Of a stretch of 64,000 nucleotides of DNA, positions 37,334 to 46,050 are shown piece after piece. This DNA is from Pararhizobium sp. IMCC3301. GTDB taxonomy: Bacteria; Pseudomonadota; Alphaproteobacteria; Rhizobiales; GCA-2746425. The notes below the pieces were generated by a model, which saw only the letters and a program-made list of their open reading frames with translations, did not search any database and had not been told where the DNA came from. Each line of letters begins with the position of its first letter. Position 1 is the stretch's first letter. Made by a program: the position numbers and the translations under genes. The stretch lies in assembly GCF_030758315.1 (NCBI RefSeq), contig NZ_CP132336.1:558001-622000 (forward strand). The letters run 5' to 3'.

Positions 37334-38614
37334 CTAGTTCGTTATTTCCGCAGCAAGCTGCACTCCATTATTTTCTGCCATCAGACGCACATACCCGCGC
37401 ACGACACCTTCTCGAAAGCTGTAAAAGCCAGACCCATGCCCCTCTACAATTTTGGCGTGGTTGTCTTTTCTTAGAGTTAACAGCCTCTGATTCAGCTTGT
37501 AGCGGTCCATTTGCTCATGCTTGCAATTCAATCGATACCTGGCCCCCACAATCCGTCGATATGATTGCTCGATGTCGTCAAGCTTGCGTTTGGTTGCTGT
37601 ACGATCAGCTAGTGCCCATAGAGCTTCTTCATATTCCGTTTGGTTTTTTGCTTTTTCTGTCGCCAATGAATAGATACGTTTCAAGCTCGGTTCTGTTTTT
37701 TGTAGTGCCTCTTTTAAAGCAATCTCAAAATGAACACGCTGGCACTGGCTCACTTCAGCCTGATCATCAAGCATCGCATAAATCAGGCACTGACCAATCA
37801 AATGGACAAAATGCGGAAATCCATCACTGATAATGCCGATCCGTAGCAAAATTCCCTGGTCAATTTGCACGTGCAGCGGAGCGCTTGCATCTTCAATTAT
37901 TTTCCACAACATATCATGGTGAAGTTTGTCGATCTCCACTGGCTCAAACATACGGCCAGTAGATAAGTGCTCACCGAGAATTTCATTCACATTCGCGCCA
38001 ATCCCGCAGAAAATAAATCGCATATCCTCGACTTGCGTCCCAACATTTTTTAACAACTCAGCAAAAGCGGTTTTCTCTTCATGTTTAACACGGTCAAACT
38101 CATCGATAGCAATGATGATTTGGCCTTGGCGCTTGCTGCGCACGAAACGCAATACATCATAGACCTCCGCCCAACTGGTTGGCAGGGGCACCGCAGATTT
38201 ATCAGTTTGCTTAAAATTGGCATTCGCACCAGCAATGCCAGGTATAGATACCCCAGCGCCCGCGCTCCATCCGCCGCCACTGGCGGCTATGCGCTGCTTC
38301 AAGGCAACCGCGCTATTGCCAATAATTTGGACCACTTCAAAGAAAGTGGTTTGCTCACCGCAGGGTACATAGGTAAAATTTTCTATGCTGCACACATTCG
38401 CCTTGCCTGCAGTCATGGCGAGCGAGGTTTTTCCAACCCCTCGCTCGCCGAAGATAAAGACATGTCGCCCTGGTGAGGTCAATGCGCGACGGATCTGCTC
38501 TAAATATTTCTCTCGACCAATCAAACGCACTGGATCGCTAATTACGTCCGATGGTGTCAAGTGCTGTGCAAGAATTTCGTCCACCTGAACAGATGTGAAG
38601 TTGCGAATAGTCAA
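37334..38614 (-). CDS. AAA+ ATPase of the ORC/archaeal-ATPase type, function unknown
   Basis: A 426-residue P-loop ATPase. Walker A is GERGVGKT (56-63) and Walker B is IIIAIDEFDR (166-175), with a GIG sensor-like segment near 208. Residues 113-132 form a Gly/Ala-rich stretch. The C-terminus has a winged-helix-like end, with LNQRLLTLRKDN and GFYSFREGVVRGYVRL resembling the archaeal-ATPase/ORC C-terminal fold. The start codon is a TTG at 38614 with a weak GGGAA site; no better start precedes the Walker A motif. It is next to an unknown membrane protein gene and an IS481 element. Partner-dependent stress or phage defence is possible, but nothing in the sequence proves it. Confidence 0.7.
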   Translation of the reverse strand: MTIRNFTSVQVDEILAQHLTPSDVISDPVRLIGREKYLEQIRRALTSPGRHVFIFGERGVGKTSLAMTAGKANVCSIENFTYVPCGEQTTFFEVVQIIGNSAVALKQRIAASGGGWSAGAGVSIPGIAGANANFKQTDKSAVPLPTSWAEVYDVLRFVRSKRQGQIIIAIDEFDRVKHEEKTAFAELLKNVGTQVEDMRFIFCGIGANVNEILGEHLSTGRMFEPVEIDKLHHDMLWKIIEDASAPLHVQIDQGILLRIGIISDGFPHFVHLIGQCLIYAMLDDQAEVSQCQRVHFEIALKEALQKTEPSLKRIYSLATEKAKNQTEYEEALWALADRTATKRKLDDIEQSYRRIVGARYRLNCKHEQMDRYKLNQRLLTLRKDNHAKIVEGHGSGFYSFREGVVRGYVRLMAENNGVQLAAEITN

Positions 38615-38725
38615 ATTCAGTTCCCACTTAAACGTTGAGCACCCACATTGGTGCTGTTGATCTGTTTAAACAATTACTAACTGATTCCTATCTCCAAGAT
38701 ACTATTATCAGAAGAAAATCCTTGA

Positions 38726-39691
38726 TTAGGTGTCTAGTCCCGGCATTTGATGGATCGGATTTAGATTGAATCTTTCTGGTTTGTTTGTCCAGATTTTGCA
38801 GATGTATTCATATGGTGTGAGACCACCGAGGGTTTTGAGTCTTCGGGCGTAATTGTATGCATTGATGAAGTCGTTGAGATGGTCGCGCAGTTGGCTGTGG
38901 TCATCGTAGTGGTAGCGTTTGACGGTGGCGTCTTTGATGGTTCGGTTCATCCGCTCAACCTGGCCGTTTGTCCAAGGGTGTCTGATTTTTGTGAGCCGGT
39001 GTTGAATTCCGTTTTCCTGACAACGCATGTCGAACATGTGCGTCATGTATGTTGCCGTTGGCCCATCTTTGTAGCGCGGTGGGAAAGTGAACTGGATGCC
39101 ATTGTCGGTGAGAACAATGTTGATCTTGTATGGAACGGCTGCAACGAGGGCTTCGAGGAAGGCTGATGCCGTTCGCCTGTTTGCTTTATCAACGAGTTGA
39201 ACAAATGCAAATTTGCTTGTCCTATCAATGGCAACATACAGATGTAGTTTCCCCTCCATAGTGTGCAATTCGGCAATATCGACGTGGAAATAGCCAATGG
39301 GATAACGCTTGAACTTCTTCTTGGCGGGTTTGTCACCGTTCACGTCGGGCAAACGGCTAATGCCATGACGTTGAAGACAGCGGTGTAATGATGAGCGTGT
39401 CAGATAGGGAATGGTCGGCTGAAGCGCATAAAGGCAATCATCCAGCGGTAAGAGAGTGTGTCGCCGAAAAGCAACAATTGCGGCTTCCTCAATCTTACTG
39501 AGAACCGTGGACTGAGGTTGCTTCGGACCAGTTTTACGGTCTTCAACGCATGTCCGCTTTTTCCACTTCAAAACCGTCTTGGGGTTGACCCCATAGGTCT
39601 CGCTCAAGTCCGAGGCCGAAGCTTGCGATCGCTGTATTGCTGCTCTGATAGCGTGCGTAGTCGTGGCGCTGCCGTGTAAAACTTGTCCCAT
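38726..39691 (-). CDS. IS481-family transposase
   Basis: A 321-residue DDE transposase with an N-terminal helix-turn-helix (about 14-45, SASDLSETYGVNPKTVLKWKKR) and an rve catalytic core. The three acidic residues lie in FHVDIAEL, VLTDNGIQF and NGQVERMNRTIKD, all intact. The ATG at 39691 has GGAAGGAAG directly upstream and is preferred over the one at 39706. Its TAA stop (38728-38726) lies just outside the inverted repeat as delimited, so the stop codon is supplied by flanking DNA or the true end is a few bases further out. The reading frame is complete, so the element may still move. Confidence 0.92.
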   Translation of the reverse strand: MGQVLHGSATTTHAIRAAIQRSQASASDLSETYGVNPKTVLKWKKRTCVEDRKTGPKQPQSTVLSKIEEAAIVAFRRHTLLPLDDCLYALQPTIPYLTRSSLHRCLQRHGISRLPDVNGDKPAKKKFKRYPIGYFHVDIAELHTMEGKLHLYVAIDRTSKFAFVQLVDKANRRTASAFLEALVAAVPYKINIVLTDNGIQFTFPPRYKDGPTATYMTHMFDMRCQENGIQHRLTKIRHPWTNGQVERMNRTIKDATVKRYHYDDHSQLRDHLNDFINAYNYARRLKTLGGLTPYEYICKIWTNKPERFNLNPIHQMPGLDT

Positions 39692-39747
39692 AATGCTTCC
39701 TTCCATTCAGGAGAGAATATTGCACCATCAAATGCCGGGACAAAACA
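38731..39747 (-). mobile_element. Intact IS481-family insertion sequence (1017 bp)
   Basis: Bounded by 23-bp terminal inverted repeats at 38731-38753 and 39725-39747 that differ at 2 positions, both opening TGT and sharing GTCCCGGCATTTGATGG. The single transposase gene is oriented leftward. No clear target-site duplication is seen in the flanks. The right end stops one base before the stop codon of the first CSS-EAL gene. The left end lies 116 nt upstream of the AAA ATPase start, where the element could affect that gene's promoter. Confidence 0.88.
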
Positions 39748-39748
39748 T

Positions 39749-41506
39749 CTAAGAAGCTCTGGCTATCGGCTGGACGACTTCGGCTTCGACTTCATAAAGA
39801 ATTTCCGTTGGCCTGTAATTGTGCAGCGGAGAAATCCGGGTGTTTTCAAACACGGAAAACTTATTCTTCGCCACGACGGATCTTCTGACCAGATCGATAT
39901 ATTCCTCCGGCGGAAGTGGCGGCGAGAAGAAATAGCCCTGGGCCGCCGAAATCCCGAGCTTGCGCAGTGAATCCACCTGATGCTGGTTCTCGACACCCTC
40001 GGCAATGATACCCATATCCAGGCTCTTGGCCAGTTCCACGATGATATCAATGATCGTCATTGTGGTGACATCGTTGCTGAAGCTGTCGACAAACATCTTG
40101 TCAATCTTGATGACATCGAGTCCCAGTTTCTGCAGGTAGGAAAAACCACCATGGCCAGTGCCGGCATCATCCAGTGCAACGCTTGCACCGAGTTCCTGCA
40201 TGCCGGAAATCGCCATGCGCGCCACCTGGAAATCCTGTACAGGGTGCCGTTCGGTCAATTCAAACACCAATTGCTGAAACGAGATGTTGCTCTTTCCGAA
40301 TATTGCCCGAATGTCATCGACAACAGCCATATCCTCAAAATGCTTGCCGGTCAGATTGATGCCGATTTTCAGTTGGCCGAAATCCTTCGACAATTCATTC
40401 AGTTCAGCCGCCACCCGCTTCATCAGATCATGGGTGACTTTCATAATGACACCGGTGGTCTCGGCATAGGCAATGAACGCTGCAGGTTGAACCAGCTTGC
40501 CCTCTCTGGTTCTGAACCGAAGCAGAACTTCACATCCCAGAATGTTGCCATTTCCCATATCCACAACCGGTTGATAGTAGGCCAGAAATTCGCCCTCATC
40601 AAACACCGCGCTATATTCAAATTCCGGGCGGCCTGATCGCCAGCCGATCAGCAGCAGCAGGAACAAAATGACGAGCCCACCGAGAATGCCGACCTGAATG
40701 GCACCATTGTCGAGCCGGTCATAGATTACCGGCAGGACCTCCGATCCGACGGATATGGTGACCACCAGAGGAAGCGCTTTGGAAGACATGGTCTGGCTGA
40801 AGCGTTCCGGCAGGTTCCGGACATCGATGGCCCACCTTGCAATCGCCCCCACCTTATGCCGGTACATGATCTGATTGTCGACGTGGATCCAGCGGTCACC
40901 GCTGGTCAACAGCGCGTCGTAGGAAAGGTAGGGCCTGATAAGCGTCGAGCCGATATCTTCCGGCAGAACTGACGGAGCGAACCGGACGACATAGCGCTGG
41001 TTCAAACCATTATTGATCACCAGCACAAGCGGGCGGCGTTCCAGTCGTGCATCCTCAAGAACCGCGAGCGTCAATGTTGGCGTATCCAGGCTCCACGGCT
41101 TCAGGAAACCTTCAATCGGTTGACCCGGCCGCAACACGGAACACGCCAGCGTCCCGTCGGAAGCAACGAATCCGATATCCTGTACGTGATCCAGTGATCC
41201 AACGACGTAGCGGCTGATACTTTGGAAACGCGGCGAGCATCCTTCAACTTCTCCCAGCCGTGACTGGGATATGGTATTGATAACCGCCGCCGCCTCGCGG
41301 TCAAATGCCCCGATAAGCGTTCGGCCGATCGACGTCATTTCTGCGTCCAGGATGTCCTGAGCATCCTTGCGCATGGCGTTATGGGTCTGACTAGAGATAA
41401 AACCTGCCACTGCGAGGAACACAATGATGGCAGCAATACTGATAATCAGCCGTCGTCTTATCCGTTTCAAGAATCGCAAGTTGAGAACCCGTTTCATTGT
41501 CCGCAT
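39749..41506 (-). CDS. Membrane-bound CSS-motif EAL c-di-GMP phosphodiesterase (copy 1)
   Basis: A 585-residue inner-membrane enzyme predicted to hydrolyse cyclic di-GMP. Two membrane segments (about 15-40 and 240-262) flank a periplasmic sensor domain containing two cysteines (GCSPRF and ACSVL), the CSS-type redox sensor. The cytosolic EAL domain (about 275-530) keeps the residues needed for catalysis: EVLLR, GINLTG, ELTERH, DDAGTG, IKIDK and AEGVE. There is no GGDEF domain. Disulfide state and proteolysis control known CSS-EAL enzymes. It lies 72 nt downstream of a paralogue in the same direction, and an IS481 element abuts its stop codon. C-terminal length resembles the paralogue, so it is not obviously truncated. 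Confidence 0.9.
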   Translation of the reverse strand: MRTMKRVLNLRFLKRIRRRLIISIAAIIVFLAVAGFISSQTHNAMRKDAQDILDAEMTSIGRTLIGAFDREAAAVINTISQSRLGEVEGCSPRFQSISRYVVGSLDHVQDIGFVASDGTLACSVLRPGQPIEGFLKPWSLDTPTLTLAVLEDARLERRPLVLVINNGLNQRYVVRFAPSVLPEDIGSTLIRPYLSYDALLTSGDRWIHVDNQIMYRHKVGAIARWAIDVRNLPERFSQTMSSKALPLVVTISVGSEVLPVIYDRLDNGAIQVGILGGLVILFLLLLIGWRSGRPEFEYSAVFDEGEFLAYYQPVVDMGNGNILGCEVLLRFRTREGKLVQPAAFIAYAETTGVIMKVTHDLMKRVAAELNELSKDFGQLKIGINLTGKHFEDMAVVDDIRAIFGKSNISFQQLVFELTERHPVQDFQVARMAISGMQELGASVALDDAGTGHGGFSYLQKLGLDVIKIDKMFVDSFSNDVTTMTIIDIIVELAKSLDMGIIAEGVENQHQVDSLRKLGISAAQGYFFSPPLPPEEYIDLVRRSVVAKNKFSVFENTRISPLHNYRPTEILYEVEAEVVQPIARAS

Positions 41507-41578
41507 TCAAACTAACAGGCGGCGTGTAAACGGATGCTTAACTATAAGTCTGCAGTTGCCATAACAGGACGAATACCG

Positions 41579-43237
41579 TCAGGGATTGCTGTGCTGGTTT
41601 GCGTTGACCAGTTTCAGAAATTTCGGTGCCCGGTCATCCGGATCAAGCTTGGGTCCAGCTGTGCTTTCTCTTGAAATCGCCTCTTCCATAAAGACCTTAT
41701 ATGCCTGCGGGCCAAGCGGACGGGAGTAGAAATAACCCTGGGCCATATCGACCCCCAATTCTTTCAGCTTGGCAACCTGTTCCACGCTTTCGATACCTTC
41801 GGCGACGACCAGGATCTGCATATCCCCGGCCAGTTTAATCAATGCCTCGACGATGGTTTTCGAGAAACCCGAATCCGACACACCGTCTATGAATAATTTG
41901 TCGATCTTGATGATATCGACTCCAAGCTCCATCAGATATTTCAGCCCGTTATGTCCTGTCCCCACATCATCCAGCGCAACCTGACAGCCCAGAGCCTGTA
42001 GCCCGGCGATGATCTCCTTGGCCTTGTGAGACGATTCCATCGGCAGGCGTTCGGTCAATTCGAAGGTCAATTGCTCAAATCGGAAATTTGAGGCAGCAAA
42101 AACGCTCTTGATTTCTGCAATGGTTTCCGGTCGATTGAGGTGATCGCTGAACAGATTTATACTGACTTTCAGGGAGGGATGACGGCTGTAAAACGCTTCC
42201 AGGTCTTCTCGGACGCGCTGCATCAGCAGCACTGTCATTTCAACAGCCAGACCGGAACCCTCCGCTTCTTCAATAAACGTGTTCGGGTGAGCCAATGTGC
42301 CATCGGGCCTGCGCAATCGGACAAGCGCTTCGCAGCCGATATATCGTCCGGTCCGCAAATCAATTATCGGTTGATAGCTGGCAACAAGCTGACCATCCTT
42401 GATTGCAGTTTCCACATTACCGATGGCTGAGCCGTCCGCTTGTGTCAGAAACCACAATCCGATGAAAACAGCCGTTCCAAACATCAATGCGCCGAAAATC
42501 AGAACCGGAACCGAATGATTTACAGGCAAGGCCTCGAGACCGGTGTTGGCCACCAGAACGGTCATCCGAAACGGCAGCCCGGTGAGTTCGCTTTCCAGGA
42601 TGCGATAGTGCTCAAGCCGGTCCGAAGCAGGCAGTGATAAAGTGGAATTCGGCCAACGGCCCACATCCGTGCCATCTTCCATGGACAACATCACATATCC
42701 ATCATCCAGCAACGCACTGTATTTTCTGGCCGACAGGAGCGCATTTGACAGAACCAGCGCGCTCAGTTTCCGGTTCTCGGCAATATTCCGGGAAACCAGC
42801 AACGCTTCGAGTTGCCCGGATTCAACCTGGACGGCTTCAATCTGATAGGCGCTGTCTGGCAGGTTTTGCGGAGCTGTTCGGCTGCGGATGGTCTGCCGCT
42901 TCTCGGACACAGAACAAATGATATTGTTACTGCCGTCACTGACCATCAGGTCCTTGACGTAAACACTCGTGTAGCTCACCTGCCGCATCAGCTCTTGCGA
43001 CACAGTGTTGCAAGGCGCAAGCGCCGTATTTGAGTAAGTATCCAGCACCGATTTGGCGTCTTCAAGAACCAGTGCGACCTGATTACTTAGGTCCGTTTTC
43101 AATTGCACCATTGCAACGGAAATGTCCCGCTCGCGAGCCGCCTGATGCAGGATTGAGACAAGAAAGAACGGCACCGCGATGCATATCACGGCACATACCA
43201 TCAATAGGAATGGTCGTTTTCCTCGAAGCAACTCCAA
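41579..43237 (-). CDS. Membrane-bound CSS-motif EAL c-di-GMP phosphodiesterase (copy 2)
   Basis: A 552-residue paralogue of the next gene, with the same layout: N-terminal membrane segment (about 9-28), a periplasmic domain with two cysteines (APCNTV and IICSVSEK), a second membrane segment (about 243-265) and an EAL domain (about 280-530). Catalytic motifs CEALVRL, SINLFSDHL, ELTERLP, DDVGTGHNG, IKIDK and AEGIES are intact, so cyclic di-GMP hydrolysis is expected. The start appears to be TTG at 43237 with AAGGA just upstream. It is divergent from the secreted-protein trio; the intergenic region is 313 nt. Confidence 0.9.
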   Translation of the reverse strand: MELLRGKRPFLLMVCAVICIAVPFFLVSILHQAARERDISVAMVQLKTDLSNQVALVLEDAKSVLDTYSNTALAPCNTVSQELMRQVSYTSVYVKDLMVSDGSNNIICSVSEKRQTIRSRTAPQNLPDSAYQIEAVQVESGQLEALLVSRNIAENRKLSALVLSNALLSARKYSALLDDGYVMLSMEDGTDVGRWPNSTLSLPASDRLEHYRILESELTGLPFRMTVLVANTGLEALPVNHSVPVLIFGALMFGTAVFIGLWFLTQADGSAIGNVETAIKDGQLVASYQPIIDLRTGRYIGCEALVRLRRPDGTLAHPNTFIEEAEGSGLAVEMTVLLMQRVREDLEAFYSRHPSLKVSINLFSDHLNRPETIAEIKSVFAASNFRFEQLTFELTERLPMESSHKAKEIIAGLQALGCQVALDDVGTGHNGLKYLMELGVDIIKIDKLFIDGVSDSGFSKTIVEALIKLAGDMQILVVAEGIESVEQVAKLKELGVDMAQGYFYSRPLGPQAYKVFMEEAISRESTAGPKLDPDDRAPKFLKLVNANQHSNP

Positions 43238-43550
43238 TTTTCCTTTACGAATCCGTGCCTGTTAATACCATGGCACAGATAATCAATATAATTCCAAAAT
43301 CATTAATATTTTAGCTGTTTTCTTAACCCTGTAACCGGCCGGATTGAGCCTTGATCCGCCCAATTTGCCAGAGATGCGAAACTTGTGATTCCGCAGAAAA
43401 CTCAGTAAGAAAAAGCAAAGGATCAACAAAGTTTGATCTCCACCACAAACCTTTATTGCCTGTCACTGGTTGATGCGCAGCGGCTGCGGCCTATTGTTCA
43501 GACAGGCGGGGCTGTCCCATGTCGCCACCGCCTTATTAATGAGGACCTTC
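43238..43550. other. Divergent promoter region of the CSS-EAL pair and the secreted-protein trio
   Basis: No gene is supported. The left 90 nt are AT-rich and should hold the promoter for the leftward EAL genes; the right part would hold the promoter of the rightward genes. No clear palindrome or known operator was recognised. Confidence 0.5.
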
Positions 43551-44690
43551 ATGATATCTTTCAAACATCGCGTCATTGGCGCAACCCTAACGGCAGGCCT
43601 ATTCGTTCCCGGTCTCGCATTCGCTGCACCTGACGCTATCGCTGTGGCTGATCGACTGGTCGAGATCATGGAAACGTCAGCGTCCGATGCGTCTTACGAA
43701 AGCGCGCAATACAATGCGGCGGACGACACGGTGACAATCGTCAACCTCGCATTCACCGAAGATAAGGATACCGGCTCCTTTGCAACTGTAATCATTCAGG
43801 GCTATGACGAGGCCAATACAGGCGGATTTGGAGCAGACCGGGTTACAGCATCAGGATTTGAACTGGTTAATGACAAGGCGCAAATTCTAATTTCCGAATT
43901 GAGCATCGCAAATCTTGATATCCCTTCTGTCGACGTTGACACTGACGATCCGGAGTCCTGGAATCAGGTCACCTATACAAGTCTGGAATTTGCAAATATC
44001 CGAGCCATCCCGAAAGGCTCTGACCCGATCACGGTGGCCTTGGTAAAAAGTGCCATAAACTACACCGGCGACGATGGCATCAGCGGGAATGGAAGCCTGT
44101 CGATCGACGATCTCTCAGTACCGGCACAGATAATGGAGGGCGAAGCAAGAGCCTTTATGAAGGCTTCGGGCTATGACAGCCTTGAGCTTGATATAACCGT
44201 CGATGCTGCCTATGACGCCATCGCGAAAACGCTCGACCTCAACACATTGACCGTTGACGCTCAGAATATGGGGGTCGTCAATTTCTCGGCTCAAATGGGC
44301 GGTATACCGAAGGACCTGCTGCGCGATTCGGCTCAAATGCAGGGTCTTATGGCCACAGCAACATTGCGCGGAGCCCGGCTCAGCTTTGCCAACGCATCGA
44401 TTTTTGACAAAGGTCTGGATTTTGCTGCCGGTCTGACCGGACAGGATCCGGCCCAATTGAAGGCGCAAGCGCCGTTTGTGCTTGGATTCGGCCTGGCGCA
44501 GATCAACAATGAGGCTTTTACCAAAATGGTGACCAGGGCTGTGACTGATTTTCTTGACGATCCAAGATCCCTGACCGTGACAATAGCGCCGGAAAATCCT
44601 GTTCCGGTTGCCCAGATTGCAGGCGCCGCAATGAGTTCGCCGAAGGTTGTCCCTGATCTTCTCGGCGTCGCAGTCGTCGCCAATCAGTAG
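43551..44690 (+). CDS. Secreted protein of unrecognised family, tandem copy 1
   Basis: I do not recognise this family. The 379-residue product has a signal peptide (cleavage near LAFA, residue 25) and a beta-rich body with no cysteines, membrane segments or known catalytic motifs. It is a clear paralogue of the next gene: YESAQYNAADDTVTIVNL aligns with YETARFEEADNTVVLENL, and both continue with a GGFxADxVT segment and an internal GGIP motif. The C-terminal block shared by all three copies runs from an AFxxxVxxAVxxFL stretch to a DLLGV or ELLGL end. The ATG at 43551 has AGGA 6-7 nt upstream. A strong terminator at 44710 separates it from copy 2. Confidence 0.8.
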   Translation: MISFKHRVIGATLTAGLFVPGLAFAAPDAIAVADRLVEIMETSASDASYESAQYNAADDTVTIVNLAFTEDKDTGSFATVIIQGYDEANTGGFGADRVTASGFELVNDKAQILISELSIANLDIPSVDVDTDDPESWNQVTYTSLEFANIRAIPKGSDPITVALVKSAINYTGDDGISGNGSLSIDDLSVPAQIMEGEARAFMKASGYDSLELDITVDAAYDAIAKTLDLNTLTVDAQNMGVVNFSAQMGGIPKDLLRDSAQMQGLMATATLRGARLSFANASIFDKGLDFAAGLTGQDPAQLKAQAPFVLGFGLAQINNEAFTKMVTRAVTDFLDDPRSLTVTIAPENPVPVAQIAGAAMSSPKVVPDLLGVAVVANQ

Positions 44691-44709
44691 CTCAATCGTC
44701 CGAGACCAG

Positions 44710-44745
44710 AAAAAAGGCGGTGACTTTCAGTTGCCGCCTTTTTTT
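44710..44745 (+). terminator. Rho-independent terminator after secreted copy 1
   Basis: AAAAAAGGCGG and CCGCCTTTTTT form the stem around a 13-nt loop, ending in a run of seven T. This is a textbook intrinsic terminator, 19 nt after the stop of copy 1. Confidence 0.93.
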
Positions 44746-44878
44746 CGCCAAAGCTTCGCACTCAGTTGCAACCAGGATAAAGCTGCCTATAAGGACTCTA
44801 GAACCTGAATCCGGTTCAGGTAGGACTGTCACAAGGCCAGCTTAACGGAACTTCCCGAGGTATTTAGAAAGTAGCTTC

Positions 44879-46042
44879 ATGACCAATTTTTTTCGCTCCC
44901 TGATCGTGCCTGTTGTAACGTTGGCAGTTGCGTTGACTGCGCCAATGGCCCCCGCAGCCGCAGCATCAGATCTGGCTGATACTGTTGGGCAAACCCTGAT
45001 CGGAACCATGTCGAAGGTCAGTGGCGACACATTCGCCTATGAAACAGCGCGCTTTGAAGAAGCGGATAATACAGTGGTGCTGGAAAATCTGACGTTCACA
45101 CGCGAAAAAGCCAAACAACCCAGCGTGACGATTGAGACTGCCAGAATTCTCGCACCGGTGATGATGGAAAATGGCGGTTTTACAGCGGATTCGGTAACCA
45201 CACTGGGCATCGCGCTGAATGGCCGGTCAGTAAAAGGCACCGTCGCATCAGCGCAAGCGTCAAATGTGATGGTCCAGCCAGCCGACCAGATCGTCGAAGG
45301 CGCGATCAGTCAGTGGTTTCGCTATGAAACATCATCGGTGCAGAACATTCGCATCGGCGGAACGCCAGAAGCACCCCTTGTCAGCGTTGCCACGATCGAT
45401 ACAGTTGCGGACATCAATGACGATAACATTCCGGTTGCAGGCGAAGTGACTGTCAGTAACGTGTCCATTCAGGTATCGGACCTCTCGGAGTCACGTATCC
45501 AGCGCGATATAAAGCAGCTTGGATATGAAGAGATTGGGTTCTCACTGACTGCCAAAGGGTCATACGCACCTGAAGATGACACTTTGACGGTGGAAAGCTT
45601 TCAACTCACCGGAGACAATGTGGCGGCACTTTCGTTGTCCGCATCGATCGGCGGTATTCCGGAAAGCTTTATGGCCTCTCCGCTTGACCCGAGGACAATT
45701 ATAGCCACTGCGAGTATCGGCAGCCTCGACTTGCGTATTGTCGATGACTCATTGACCGGCCGGGTGTTGACCGCACAGGCGAAGAAAATGGGAACCGAGC
45801 CGGAGGCACTTGCTGCGCAATTGTCAGGTGCCTTGCCGTTTTTCCTGGCTGTGCTGGAAAATGACGCCTTTCAGAATCAGGTGGCAGACGCCGTTTCGTC
45901 ATTCCTGAATGAGCCGGAAAATTTCAACATCACCATGAAGCCGGAAAAGCCGACACCTTTCATTCAGGTTTTCGCTGCCTTGACATCCGCTCCGGGCACC
46001 ATAGTCGAGTTGCTTGGCCTGTCGATCAGCGCCAATGATTAG
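44879..46042 (+). CDS. Secreted protein of unrecognised family, tandem copy 2
   Basis: A 387-residue paralogue of the preceding gene with a signal peptide (cleavage near PAAAA, residue 29). It shares the whole layout: the YETARFEEADNT block, GGFTADSVT, IGGIPESF and the C-terminal PFFLAVLENDAFQNQVADA block ending ELLGLSIS. It has its own start 134 nt after the terminator of copy 1, so it probably has its own promoter. It runs straight into copy 3 (8-nt gap). No catalytic or metal-binding motif is visible; a structural or lipid-binding envelope role is possible, but I claim none. Confidence 0.8.
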   Translation: MTNFFRSLIVPVVTLAVALTAPMAPAAAASDLADTVGQTLIGTMSKVSGDTFAYETARFEEADNTVVLENLTFTREKAKQPSVTIETARILAPVMMENGGFTADSVTTLGIALNGRSVKGTVASAQASNVMVQPADQIVEGAISQWFRYETSSVQNIRIGGTPEAPLVSVATIDTVADINDDNIPVAGEVTVSNVSIQVSDLSESRIQRDIKQLGYEEIGFSLTAKGSYAPEDDTLTVESFQLTGDNVAALSLSASIGGIPESFMASPLDPRTIIATASIGSLDLRIVDDSLTGRVLTAQAKKMGTEPEALAAQLSGALPFFLAVLENDAFQNQVADAVSSFLNEPENFNITMKPEKPTPFIQVFAALTSAPGTIVELLGLSISAND

Positions 46043-46050
46043 GACCGCGA

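Noticed and set aside
38721-39757. Target-site duplication around the IS481 element
   Set aside because: The flanks (left GATTAGG, right TCTAAGA) do not form a direct repeat; the resemblance is only inverted.
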